Of a stretch of 64,000 nt of DNA, positions 1-8,801 are shown piece by piece (position 1 is the stretch's first letter; every line of letters begins with the position of its first letter). The DNA lies in assembly GCA_947243845.1 (NCBI GenBank), contig CAMXIF010000004.1, positions 1 to 64,000 of the forward strand, written 5' to 3'. Made by a program: the position numbers and the translations under genes. The notes under the pieces are model-generated. The model did no database searches, was not told where the DNA came from, and worked only from the letters and a program-made list of their open reading frames with translations. This stretch comes from an uncultured bacterium (GTDB lineage: Bacteria > Bacillota > Clostridia > Lachnospirales > Lachnospiraceae).

Positions 1-1084
1 ATGTGTTGGTTGCTGTTATGGCACAAAGAAGAAATCGAAATCCGGTGCTTTGGCTCATAAGACGCTGACCGCTCACAGCCGAGATGAAGATGATTTCTGC
101 ATAGGGCATAAAGGAAAGCACCTGCCTGATCTTCTGTGTATACTCCTTTACGGTCTTATCATTTTTCTCGATGATATCCCATTTGTTGACCGCAATGATA
201 ACCGCCTTACCCCGATCATGCGCAATCCCCGCAATCTTCGCATCCTGCTCGGTCACACCTTCCGCAGCATCTATGACTAATACCGCAATATCCGATCGTT
301 CCACGGCCGACACCGTTCGAATGATCATATAGCGTTCCAGTTCTTCTTTGATTTTATTCTTCCTGCGAAGCCCCGCTGTGTCGATAAACACATATTCTTT
401 GCCATCATGGGTAATCTCCGTATCAATGGCATCTCTGGTGGTACCTGCTATATCCGAAACAATCACGCGGTTTTCCCCGATCAGGCGATTGATGATGGAA
501 GATTTGCCCACATTGGGCTTACCAACGATCGCTACTCTGATTCGATCGTCTTCTTCCTCCTCGGCCGCCTCCTGATCAAAATGAGAACTCACCTCATCCA
601 ACAGTTCGCCAAACCCGAGACGATTCACTGATGAAATCGGATAAGGCTCCCCGATGCCAAGATTATAAAATTCATAGACATCTGCCATATATTTTTTGAA
701 ATCATCCACCTTATTGACTGCCAGTACCACAGGCTTTCTGGACCGTCTGAGCATGTCCGCCACCTTGGCATCCGCATCCTGCAGTCCCTGCTTCACATCC
801 ACAAGAAAAATAATCACATCCGCCGTATCGATGGCGATCTGCGCCTGTTCCCGCATCTGCGAAAGGATAATGTCCTTACTCTCCGGTTCAATACCACCGG
901 TATCAATCAATGTAAAATTCATAGTAAGCCAGGTCACATCCGCATAAATACGATCTCTGGTAATCCCCGGCGTATCTTTTACAATCGATATATTCTCACC
1001 CGCCAAAGCATTAAACAGTGTGGATTTACCCACATTGGGCCTTCCCACTACCGCCACGATCGGCTTGGATTTCTTCTTACTCAT
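1..1084 (-). CDS. der: Ribosome assembly GTPase Der (EngA), 3' end beyond or broken at window edge
   Basis: Double-GTPase that acts in maturation of the 50S subunit. The start is the ATG at 1084 ([21 protein letters not shown]), with a GGAGG upstream. The first G domain has P-loop GRPNVGKST; the second has GKPNVGKSS and ends in the NKWD guanine-specificity motif near nt 170. It reads cleanly to [10 protein letters not shown], about residue 341, where the normal family continues into a KH-like C-terminal domain. The last ~60 nt before the window edge translate to residues unlike any Der C-terminus I know, so the gene may be frameshifted, rearranged or mis-joined there. It is transcribed divergently from prs. 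Identity is certain; the state of its C-terminus is not. Confidence 0.93.
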   Translation of the reverse strand, partial: MSKKKSKPIVAVVGRPNVGKSTLFNALAGENISIVKDTPGITRDRIYADVTWLTMNFTLIDTGGIEPESKDIILSQMREQAQIAIDTADVIIFLVDVKQGLQDADAKVADMLRRSRKPVVLAVNKVDDFKKYMADVYEFYNLGIGEPYPISSVNRLGFGELLDEVSSHFDQEAAEEEEDDRIRVAIVGKPNVGKSSIINRLIGENRVIVSDIAGTTRDAIDTEITHDGKEYVFIDTAGLRRKNKIKEELERYMIIRTVSAVERSDIAVLVIDAAEGVTEQDAKIAGIAHDRGKAVIIAVNKWDIIEKNDKTVKEYTQKIRQVLSFMPYAEIIFISAVSGQRLMSQSTGFRFLLCAITATNT

Positions 1085-1118
1085 GTCATCCTCCATTATC
1101 TGTCAATGATACCGCTTG

Positions 1119-1147
1119 ATTTTACACCATCTACCGGCACTTGTAAA
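1119..1147 (-). promoter_or_regulatory. Probable sigma-A promoter for der
   Basis: Read on the minus strand, TTTACA (1142-1147) and TAAAAT (1119-1124) are separated by 17 bp and lie about 35 bp upstream of the der ATG. Good match to the housekeeping consensus; not experimentally supported. Confidence 0.55.
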
Positions 1148-1197
1148 GTTTTTATCTTTTTTATCTTTTACTAAAACCTTATTTTACTAGAAATTCC

Positions 1198-1226
1198 TTG
1201 ACGTGTCACTAGCATAATGATATAAA
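1198..1226 (+). promoter_or_regulatory. Probable sigma-A promoter for prs
   Basis: TTGACG (1198-1203) and TATAAA (1221-1226) are separated by exactly 17 bp and lie about 70 bp before the prs start. The 50 bp between this and the der promoter is AT-rich, so the two genes share a divergent promoter region. Confidence 0.6.
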
Positions 1227-1294
1227 AAAAGAAGATACACAGACAGCGAAAAGTTTCTCCAGTCTGTACAGCTTATACGATACAGGAGGACCAA

Positions 1295-2488
1295 ATGCCT
1301 AATACAGAACAACTGGAACATTCCATGCCAGTGGCCGCAGTAAAACTTCTTACCGATAAATCTGCTCTTCCACTGGCAGAAAAAGTCAACAGTCATCTTG
1401 TGGATTTCCGCAAGAATCTCAACAACAATGTCAAAAACGATCCCGCTTTCCACGGTTATATGGAAAATAACTATCTGATGGAAGTAGATTGTCCCCGTTT
1501 CGGAACCGGTGAGGGCAAGGCAATCCTAGATGATTCCGTCCGCGGCAAGGATATCTTTATCCTGGTCGATGTTTGCAACCACAGCATCACATATAGCATG
1601 AACGGATTTCAGAATCATATGTCACCCGATGACCATTATCAGGATTTAAAAAGGATTATTTCCGCCATCAATGGCAAGGCACACCGCATCAACGTAATCA
1701 TGCCCTTTCTCTATGAAGGCAGACAGCATAAGAGAAACGGAAGGGAATCCTTGGACTGTGCTTACGCCATCAAAGAACTGATGGATATGGGCGTATCCAA
1801 TTTCATCACCTTTGACGCCCACGATCCCAGAGTACAGAACTCCGTCCCCATCAAGGGATTTGATAATTTCACACCCCCCTACCAGTTTATAAGAGCCTTA
1901 CTCCGCATGGAAAAGAACCTGATCATCGATAAGGAACACACCATCGTGATCAGCCCCGATGAGGGCGCTCTGGACAGGGCCGTATACTTTGCCAATGTAC
2001 TCGGCGTGGATACAGGCATGTTCTATAAACGCAGGGATTACTCCACCATAGTCGGTGGCAAAAATCCGATTGTCGCCCATGAGTTTCTGGGGGATAATAT
2101 CGATGGCAAGGACGTGATTGTAATCGATGATATCATTTCTTCCGGCGGCAGCATGATAGACACAGCCAAACAACTCAAGAAAATGAATGCTAAGCGTGTC
2201 TTCGTCTGCTGTACCTTCGGACTTTTTACAGATGGATTGGCAGCTTTCGATGCTGCTTATGAGAAATGCTATTTTGACAGGATCGTAACCACCAATCTCT
2301 GCTATCAACCGCCGGAACTTAGGGAGAAGCCCTATTATATAGAGGCAGATATGAGTAAGTTTATCGCATCCATCATTGATTTTATGAATCATGACGCTTC
2401 CATGGCCAATATCTACACGCCCACGGATAAGATTCACCAGATTCTTTCAAAGTACAATAACCGGGAAATGAACGCACTGGATATGTGA
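1295..2488 (+). CDS. prs: Ribose-phosphate pyrophosphokinase (PRPP synthetase), long clostridial form
   Basis: Makes PRPP from ribose 5-phosphate and ATP for purine, pyrimidine, histidine, tryptophan and NAD synthesis. The PRPP-binding signature VIVIDDIISSGGSM and the preceding VISPDEGALDRA segment are diagnostic of the type I phosphoribosyltransferase fold. At 397 residues it is about 80 longer than the usual ~315-residue enzyme, with extra N-terminal residues and a longer C-terminus. The normal PYFGYARQDRK segment is replaced by MPFLYEGRQHKRNG, which keeps the Arg-Gln pair. An AGGAGG at 1284-1289 supports the ATG. It is monocistronic between its own promoter and terminator. I am confident of the family; whether regulation by ADP and phosphate is conserved is unknown. 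Confidence 0.9.
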   Translation: MPNTEQLEHSMPVAAVKLLTDKSALPLAEKVNSHLVDFRKNLNNNVKNDPAFHGYMENNYLMEVDCPRFGTGEGKAILDDSVRGKDIFILVDVCNHSITYSMNGFQNHMSPDDHYQDLKRIISAINGKAHRINVIMPFLYEGRQHKRNGRESLDCAYAIKELMDMGVSNFITFDAHDPRVQNSVPIKGFDNFTPPYQFIRALLRMEKNLIIDKEHTIVISPDEGALDRAVYFANVLGVDTGMFYKRRDYSTIVGGKNPIVAHEFLGDNIDGKDVIVIDDIISSGGSMIDTAKQLKKMNAKRVFVCCTFGLFTDGLAAFDAAYEKCYFDRIVTTNLCYQPPELREKPYYIEADMSKFIASIIDFMNHDASMANIYTPTDKIHQILSKYNNREMNALDM

Positions 2489-2526
2489 GCAGAAAACGCC
2501 TTCCGATTTCCCGACAGACAAAGAGA

Positions 2527-2569
2527 CAGACTTCCCTTCTATACTATGGAAAGTCTGCCTTTTTATTTT
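2527..2569 (+). terminator. Rho-independent terminator of prs
   Basis: CAGACTT (2527-2533) pairs with AAGTCTG (2551-2557), with adjoining CC/GG pairs, and is followed by CCTTTTTATTTTC. It lies 40 bp past the prs stop and abuts the stop of the convergent HD-GYP gene. Confidence 0.75.
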
Positions 2570-3676
2570 CTATTTCACTTTTTCGTCATGGTACATATCT
2601 AACAGGTGTTCAAAATCAGCCTTCACTTCCGTGAATGCCTTGAGCAGTTTCGGTGAAAATGCTCCGCTATGTCCATTGATGATCATCTGGTACGCCTTAT
2701 CCGGTTCATAGGCCGCTTTATAGACACGTTTGGAAATGAGCGCATCGTATACATCCACCAGAGAAACTATCTGCGCCGCAATGCTGATCTCATCACCCTT
2801 CAGTCCATCGGGATATCCCCTGCCATCATATTTCTCATGATGGTGTCTGGCAATATCATATGCATAATCAAAAATCACCCGGTCATTCAACTGTAATCTT
2901 TGCTGAATGATTTCCGCTCCCTTAGTGGTATGAGACTTGATCAGTTCAAATTCATCCGGCATCAGTTTGCCCGGCTTTAGGATAATGGTATCCGGAATCA
3001 CAATCTTACCGATATCATGAAGAGAAGAAGCCCAGCCAATCTGCTGAATCTTCTCCGGCGTCAATTCATACTCCGGATATAGTTTCATCACGCTCCCACC
3101 AAGACACATGGAATATTCCCTGATTCTTCGGATGTGCTGCTTGGGCTCCATATTCCTGAATTCCACAATATTGCTCAGGGAATCTATCAGAATCTCATTG
3201 ACCTGCGTGAGTTTCTTAGCCTGCTGTCTTAAGATGCTGTTCTGCTTCTGGATGTTAATGTTCTGCTTTTTGACCATCAGCTCAAGCTGCATCTTATACT
3301 GGAACCAACTGGCCGCATTGTAGACCACCTGCTTTACCACATCAGACTGATACGGTTTCTTCAGATAACTCACAATACCATACTCATAGCCTCTTTTCTC
3401 CAGTTCCGAAGAATATTCCCCTGTAATCATAACAAAGGGAATCTTGCTCATGATATTTTTATCTTTCAAATGCTCCAATACCGCAAACCCATCCATCACA
3501 GGCATCAGATTATCCAGAAGTACCAGGGCAATCTGCGCAAAATGTTTGTTTAAGAGCGCAATTCCCTCTTTACCATTGGAGGCTTCCAGAATCTTATAAT
3601 CTGCTTGGAACAATTCTACCAAAATGGCTCTGTCTATTGAATTGTCTTCAAAAATTAAAATTGTGTCACGCTTCAT
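2570..3676 (-). CDS. Response regulator with HD-GYP output domain
   Basis: 368 residues. Residues ~5-120 are a receiver domain with acidic pocket E10-D11, phosphoacceptor D55 (LLDNLMP) and a conserved late Lys (YLKKPY). A ~40-residue helical linker (KKQNINIQKQNSILRQQ) leads to an HD-GYP domain from ~165 with SLHDIGKIVIPD and HHEKYDGRGYPDG, the metal-binding HD and the GYP signature intact. HD-GYP proteins of this kind hydrolyse cyclic di-GMP. It follows the FapA-like gene by 51 bp on the same strand with no terminator between, so both are probably cotranscribed. No cognate histidine kinase is adjacent. The reaction is inferred from family; substrate is untested. Confidence 0.9.
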   Translation of the reverse strand: MKRDTILIFEDNSIDRAILVELFQADYKILEASNGKEGIALLNKHFAQIALVLLDNLMPVMDGFAVLEHLKDKNIMSKIPFVMITGEYSSELEKRGYEYGIVSYLKKPYQSDVVKQVVYNAASWFQYKMQLELMVKKQNINIQKQNSILRQQAKKLTQVNEILIDSLSNIVEFRNMEPKQHIRRIREYSMCLGGSVMKLYPEYELTPEKIQQIGWASSLHDIGKIVIPDTIILKPGKLMPDEFELIKSHTTKGAEIIQQRLQLNDRVIFDYAYDIARHHHEKYDGRGYPDGLKGDEISIAAQIVSLVDVYDALISKRVYKAAYEPDKAYQMIINGHSGAFSPKLLKAFTEVKADFEHLLDMYHDEKVK

Positions 3677-3727
3677 ATTATACTCTTTCTATGCTTTTAT
3701 TCTTAAACTGTGCTGCCCGACAGTTTA

Positions 3728-5824
3728 CTACATACTTACCATAACTACCTGCTTATTCTTAAGTTTAAAGATAACCCTCTTCACTTCTGCAGGCAGCATA
3801 TATTTGATAGCGTTGATAATGATGAGACTGCCTTCGTATGCCTTTCCCCTGACATAAACCGGTTCCGTCATAACCTGTTCCGTCAGATTGGCCAGTTTAG
3901 AAGATTCTCCGTCCAGTTCTGCCAGTCTTTGACCCTCTACCTCTATCGCGGCATATATCTTTCGCTGTATCTCTTCCGGAACTTCCTTACCCGCAGCACA
4001 CAGAGCAAGTACCTTATCCCGCTGTTTTTCCAGGGCCTCCAATTCTTTCAAGAGTTTGTCACGGTCTCTCTCATACTCCATCTGCCGTCTGTCATACAGT
4101 TCGTTCCTGCCCACATCCAGAATGGTCTTAATATGCAGTCTGTTTCCCAGATTATACGTATCCACACCTCTGACCGCCCTGATAGTGCCGCCAAGCAGTA
4201 CACCCTTACTTCCTGAGACAACCACCTTGCCCATGGTATTGATGTTGCTGTTCATGATGTAATTGGCTTTGACATTTCCTCCCGCACTGATATTGACTGC
4301 CTCAAAGAAACTGCCGGAAACCTCACCACCTGCCTCAATAAAGCAGTCGTTCTTGGAACAGCTTCCCTGTTTGATCATAATATTGCCACCGGCAATCAAT
4401 TTGGCTGTCTCCACATTCTGGTCAATGATGATATCCCCGCTGGCCTTGATATAACCGCCGGAAGAAATACTGCCGACCACATACACGGAACCGTCCACTT
4501 CCAGTTTACCGGTAACAGCAGTGACATTCTCCCGCACCACCAAGACATTGGTGATCGTAATACGTCCAGCCGTGTATTCAAACTTGCCATTCATCTTGGA
4601 AATATAGGTTACGCCGTCATCCGCAACCGTAAAACCAACGCCTCGAAGCGGTTTCTTTTCGGTACCATTCTCTCCATGAATGCTCTCTCCATAGATGTTC
4701 TTTCCGCTGATTCCCTTTTGCGCCCGATGATAGACGGCTAACTTTTCTCCCTCATCCACCATCTCAAAAGCTTCTATGTTCACATAGTCAACACTGCCAT
4801 CCGGAAGCGGCGCCGGGATACGGGGCAGATCAAGGCGGACAAAAAACTCAAACCACCCGTCCTCTCCTCTCTGAGCCGGTATTCCTTCTGCAATCAGTAT
4901 TTTCTCATTTAATCTCTTTTTGTCAATCAAATCTGCAATCGCATCATGCTTGATACCATATACGATTTCCCTTCTCTCCAAGTCATGATAAATATCTTCC
5001 TTGGTGACCATGTTGCCGGGAACCCATGGAATATAGGCATATGCCTTATTACCGTTCTCTTCTATGGAAATGACAAATTCATTCTTTCTATGAGATTCCA
5101 AAAATGACTTATTGGCGCTTTCATTTACTTTAACCGGTTTCTCTTCTGCGTGTCCGCTGGATCTCTTTTTGTTGATAATCTCCTGACGCTTTTCCTTCAT
5201 ATCCGTGGCAGAAAAAACCAGGCTGTTGTAAATGGATACATCCAGACCTGCCTCCATGCCCAGACGGATTTCCCTCATCTGCGCATGGCTGTACAGATAG
5301 TTCGCATAAACGGTTACATCCAGCTTTTTTTCCAGTCCCAGACGAATCTCCTGCATCTGCATCCAGTTGTATCTGCTGTCAGCATAAGGGGAAATATCTA
5401 ACTCTTCACACAAGCCGATCCGAATCTCTCGAATCTGCGGTGCACACATATCATCCTTGATCCATTGATCTAACGGGAGCCTGTTAAGCAGTGCAAGCCG
5501 AATCTCCTCTAAATCTTCTTCTATAAACCCCCGCTTTACATAGGGCATCAAATCAGTTGCTGAATACAAACCAAGTCTGACCTGCCGCATGGTCTCATAG
5601 CTATACTTGGGATTGGCATAGACGGAAGCATCTACATTGTCTTTAAGCCCCATACGGATCTGCTCCATCTGCAGCCAGTTGAACTCAGGATTGGCATAGA
5701 CCGAAATATCCAGTCCCTGCTCTTTTCCTATCTTTATTTCCTGCTTCTGCGCCTTTTGATATTCAGCATTTTCCATCATGGGAAAATGCATTTCCTGCTG
5801 TTTACCAGACTCCAGATGATCCAT
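3728..5824 (-). CDS. FapA/DUF342 family protein with N-terminal 26-residue repeats
   Basis: 698 residues. Residues ~17-216 are eight tandem 26-residue repeats (see the repeat entry). Residues ~245-640 match the DUF342/FapA family: an N-terminal module containing VTKEDIYHDLERREIVYGI, then a Gly-rich right-handed beta-helix (VDGSVYVVGSISSGGYIKASGDIIIDQNV, read in parts) like bactofilin and MinC-type helices. A charged coiled coil follows (YERDRDKLLKELEALEKQRDK, about 565-620), then a short beta C-terminus. FapA proteins are linked to flagellar assembly and membrane-associated scaffolding, but function is poorly defined. No signal peptide or membrane helix is seen. Its own promoter lies at 5943-5971, and it leads the HD-GYP regulator, suggesting a c-di-GMP-linked role (inference). 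Confidence 0.85.
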   Translation of the reverse strand: MDHLESGKQQEMHFPMMENAEYQKAQKQEIKIGKEQGLDISVYANPEFNWLQMEQIRMGLKDNVDASVYANPKYSYETMRQVRLGLYSATDLMPYVKRGFIEEDLEEIRLALLNRLPLDQWIKDDMCAPQIREIRIGLCEELDISPYADSRYNWMQMQEIRLGLEKKLDVTVYANYLYSHAQMREIRLGMEAGLDVSIYNSLVFSATDMKEKRQEIINKKRSSGHAEEKPVKVNESANKSFLESHRKNEFVISIEENGNKAYAYIPWVPGNMVTKEDIYHDLERREIVYGIKHDAIADLIDKKRLNEKILIAEGIPAQRGEDGWFEFFVRLDLPRIPAPLPDGSVDYVNIEAFEMVDEGEKLAVYHRAQKGISGKNIYGESIHGENGTEKKPLRGVGFTVADDGVTYISKMNGKFEYTAGRITITNVLVVRENVTAVTGKLEVDGSVYVVGSISSGGYIKASGDIIIDQNVETAKLIAGGNIMIKQGSCSKNDCFIEAGGEVSGSFFEAVNISAGGNVKANYIMNSNINTMGKVVVSGSKGVLLGGTIRAVRGVDTYNLGNRLHIKTILDVGRNELYDRRQMEYERDRDKLLKELEALEKQRDKVLALCAAGKEVPEEIQRKIYAAIEVEGQRLAELDGESSKLANLTEQVMTEPVYVRGKAYEGSLIIINAIKYMLPAEVKRVIFKLKNKQVVMVSM
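5177..5776 (-). repeat. Eight-copy 26-residue coding repeat in the FapA-like protein
   Basis: The invariant core xxIRxGL recurs with its Ile/Val at residues 30, 56, 82, 108, 134, 160, 186 and 212, an exact period of 26 with no insertion or deletion. A degenerate unit reads LDxSxYANPxYxxxQMxxIRxGLxx. The first, fourth and last copies are the most divergent. The copies differ strongly in sequence, so the array is old rather than recently expanded. Similar YANPxF/QMxxIRxGL units occur, from memory, in uncharacterised proteins of Lachnospiraceae and their mobile elements. Confidence 0.9.
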
Positions 5825-5942
5825 ATCTACTACCTATTCTTTCCTGCGATATCTATAATTTATTTTCGGTTAAATCAGGGATAAAAATGAAAATGACAAC
5901 ACTTCACAGATACCAATTACATGGGAAATTTATATTTCATCC

Positions 5943-5971
5943 ATTATAACAAGTTCCTGCTCAAAAGTCTA
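5943..5971 (-). promoter_or_regulatory. Probable promoter of the fapA-like/HD-GYP operon
   Basis: On the minus strand TAGACT (5966-5971) and a perfect TATAAT (5943-5948) are 17 bp apart. The resulting leader is about 115 nt, AT-rich, without an obvious riboswitch fold. Confidence 0.5.
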
Positions 5972-6030
5972 CTGTTTTATTGTGCCAAGACAGTAAACCG
6001 GCGCCGTAATCCACCGTGGCATTTTCATAT

Positions 6031-6071
6031 AAAATCAGGAAAAACCGCCTGATATCACAGCTTTTCCTGAT
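6031..6071 (-). terminator. Terminator of the sensor kinase operon
   Basis: On the minus strand ATCAGGAAAA (6062-6071) pairs with TTTTTCCTGAT (6034-6044) around an 18-nt loop, ending in TTTTAT. It lies just downstream of the kinase stop and so separates it from the fapA-like transcription unit. Confidence 0.6.
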
Positions 6072-6083
6072 CATTTCAATTCT

Positions 6084-8789
6084 TTATTGTTCCTGGCTTA
6101 CCGCCGCCGGAAATGTTAAGATAACCTTAAACAGATCTCCGTCCAGCTGAATCTCAAATGTCCCCTTCTGAGCTTCTGTCAGGTTCTTGGCTATGGAAAG
6201 CCCCAGCCCGCTTCCCTCCGTTGTCCGGGAAACATCTCCTCTGATAAAACGCTCCGTCAATTCTTCCGCATTGCAGTTTAACGGCGTGGCGGATATGTTC
6301 TTGATGGAGATCACAACATTCTCCGGCACATCCTTTTGTCCGTCAATACTCACATAAATGCGGGTACCTGTCATCGCATACTTAAAGATATTGTTGAACA
6401 GATTCTCCATCACCCGCCAGATTCTGCGGCTGTCCGCCTCGATCACCGTCTGCTGGGTGTTGACATTCATCACTGTGGTAAGACCCTTCTGCTCAAATTT
6501 CTCCGAAAACTCCCCGATAGTCTGATTCATCAGTTCCGTCAGGTTAATCCTCTCAAAGTTCAAACTGATATTGCCGGAAGTAATCTTACTGGCCTCCACC
6601 AGATCATCCGTAAGCTGCTTTAAGCGCTGGGACTTCTCATCCAACACACGGATATAATTCTGCACCTTCTCATTATCCACCTGTTCTCTCTTTAACAAGT
6701 CCACATAGTTGATGATGGAAGTGAGCGGTGTTTTAATGTCATGGGATACATTGGTGATGAGATCCGCCTTCATACGCTCATCCTTCATACTGATCTCTAC
6801 CGCATCTTTAATGCCTTTCCCAATACTGTTGACTGAATTGGCAAGTGTCAGGTTATCCCCGTGCAGATTTGCCGTGTCAATCTGGTGATCCACTTTCCCG
6901 CCGGCAATCGTCTCAATCCCCTTTACAATTCCCTGTCGCTCCTTCGTATCCTTGTAAATCAAAATACCTACCAAGATATCTGCGATCACCGCTATGAAAA
7001 ATAGGAACATGCCTCCTCTTCTCATACTCCACAACACCAGGAACAGATTCAATCCAAGGAAAATGCCGTATGGAACCCATGTACGAACTACAATACCGCC
7101 GTTATCATACACATTCCAAGCGAACTTCTTCGCCCGGCACATAAGCCTGTAGAGATAACTGTTCTTCCACAGAGTCCTGGCCTTAATCCTCCTGACCAGA
7201 CTATAGAAAAAGAAGGTAAATATCACATCTATTACAAACGCGCTGCCCAATATGAGCCCCTTAAACCACTCCTCATGGAGCGCCTCCCTGTAGTAAGCCA
7301 GGTTTGTGACATCCACACCTGCAAGTTCTGTCACTACGATCAGTACCCACACTGTCAGAACCGCCACACCGGCCGCTATCAGAACTGCCGCTTCTGTAGG
7401 CACCTTATCAAAAGACTGTAGTCTGGTATATCTGTTCCCCTCCTCGTTCAGACTTCTTCCTGTTACCATAGTCTGATAGAAAAACAGTATCAGGTACAAG
7501 ATACCTGCTATCAAAAGCACTGCATACCACTGCCACAGATAGGGAAGATACTCCGCACTCTGGGTAAAGGCATCCTTGGCCGGATAAGACGTGTCCACAT
7601 TAATCCATATCTTCACCGTTTCCGGATAAGCATAGTCATAATCCTGGAGAATCTTGCGTACGGTATTCTCCTCGATAGTCGTGTTCGTTTTATAAATCAT
7701 CTCGGAAGGACTGTAATAAATATACTTCCCTCTGGGCAGTTTATGACTGCTTTCATACTCCGTAAATCCTTCCATCATTTCCAGAGTAGACTCCCGGTCA
7801 GGATCTCCATCTTTCAAATTGCTATAGTACTGTACCTCATCTCCTACAGTCTTAGCGATCAGGTATCGTACATTGGAATTTTCCACGCTGTAGTAATCCT
7901 GATAATCCATATATTCCTTGTAATTATAAGCAAGATTTTCCGCAGCGCTTTTCACATTCCCGCAGAGTTCCTGATAGAGTGTCCAATCAGACACATACTC
8001 CTCCAGATTTTTATCTTCTACGGTCTTATAGCGGTTCACCATCACATGGTAGGTGTACACCGGAATGCCATCTTCATCCATACTGCCTGTAACCTCGCTG
8101 GCTTCTGCATCTTTATGTTCACCCAGTTCGTTGACGGGCTGATAATCCGCCACAAATCCATCTCCCCCATCAATGCCCGGTGTCAGAATCTGATTGGCAG
8201 ATACATCATTTACAAAAGTATAACTCTGGATATCGGACTTCAAATAGCTGGCATCCGAAGTATTAAAATATTTACTCTTGGAATCCACCGTGGTAACTTT
8301 GGTCATCGCTGCCAAAAACTTATCTGCCTGCTCTCTGGTCATGTCCGTTGGCACATATTCAAAACCATAATTGGCCCATTTAAGCAAATCTTCCAGATAA
8401 TAATTGGCTGTTACATACTGCTCTGGCAGCCCGGTGTCCCTGCAATTATAGGCAGTTACATCCACCACCTTACTGCCATCAAAGTCCCCTTTTGTCTCCA
8501 TCTGACTGCTCACCACGCCAAAACGGATGATATCCGCCATCGCATAGCCAAAAATAGTATTGAACAAATCAGATTCCTCAAAGTTCTTTTCTTTGCTGGA
8601 ATAATGCGTATAGCTTGTATAACTGCCATTCCAGCGGAATCCTTCAATCTGCACTGTTATGTTGGACACAGTCACCACCAGGGCAAGCACCATAACCGCC
8701 AGCGCCACATGCTGCAAAATACGGCAGAGAGTTCTCATACCGTTCCTTTGTTTTTTCGGCCTTCTCTCTTTCTCCTCTTTTTTTCCCAT
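6084..8789 (-). CDS. Large membrane sensor histidine kinase
   Basis: 901 residues. A cytoplasmic basic N-terminus precedes a membrane helix at ~27-48. A ~370-residue extracellular domain rich in Tyr, Asp and Ser follows. Several more membrane segments lie between ~420 and ~620 (LYLWQWYAVLLIAGILYLIL; AVLIAAGVAVLTVWVLIVV; GLILGSAFVIDVIFTFFF; YGIFLGLNLFLVLW; LFFIAVIADILVGILIY). The kinase core has the phosphoacceptor H683 in NVSHDIKTPLTS, N-box ENLFNNIFKYA, and G-box GSGLGLSIAKN. It lies 12 bp downstream of an OmpR-type regulator, so the pair forms a two-component system of the VanS/VanR-like class. The extracellular domain is unfamiliar to me and the signal is unknown. Gene length is well above the usual 400-600 residues. 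Confidence 0.9.
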   Translation of the reverse strand: MGKKEEKERRPKKQRNGMRTLCRILQHVALAVMVLALVVTVSNITVQIEGFRWNGSYTSYTHYSSKEKNFEESDLFNTIFGYAMADIIRFGVVSSQMETKGDFDGSKVVDVTAYNCRDTGLPEQYVTANYYLEDLLKWANYGFEYVPTDMTREQADKFLAAMTKVTTVDSKSKYFNTSDASYLKSDIQSYTFVNDVSANQILTPGIDGGDGFVADYQPVNELGEHKDAEASEVTGSMDEDGIPVYTYHVMVNRYKTVEDKNLEEYVSDWTLYQELCGNVKSAAENLAYNYKEYMDYQDYYSVENSNVRYLIAKTVGDEVQYYSNLKDGDPDRESTLEMMEGFTEYESSHKLPRGKYIYYSPSEMIYKTNTTIEENTVRKILQDYDYAYPETVKIWINVDTSYPAKDAFTQSAEYLPYLWQWYAVLLIAGILYLILFFYQTMVTGRSLNEEGNRYTRLQSFDKVPTEAAVLIAAGVAVLTVWVLIVVTELAGVDVTNLAYYREALHEEWFKGLILGSAFVIDVIFTFFFYSLVRRIKARTLWKNSYLYRLMCRAKKFAWNVYDNGGIVVRTWVPYGIFLGLNLFLVLWSMRRGGMFLFFIAVIADILVGILIYKDTKERQGIVKGIETIAGGKVDHQIDTANLHGDNLTLANSVNSIGKGIKDAVEISMKDERMKADLITNVSHDIKTPLTSIINYVDLLKREQVDNEKVQNYIRVLDEKSQRLKQLTDDLVEASKITSGNISLNFERINLTELMNQTIGEFSEKFEQKGLTTVMNVNTQQTVIEADSRRIWRVMENLFNNIFKYAMTGTRIYVSIDGQKDVPENVVISIKNISATPLNCNAEELTERFIRGDVSRTTEGSGLGLSIAKNLTEAQKGTFEIQLDGDLFKVILTFPAAVSQEQ

Positions 8790-8801
8790 CTCTTTACCTT
8801 T

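Noticed and set aside
1898-2437. A 179-codon minus-strand frame inside prs
   Set aside because: Antisense to the conserved PRPP motif region, no recognisable domain or start signal.
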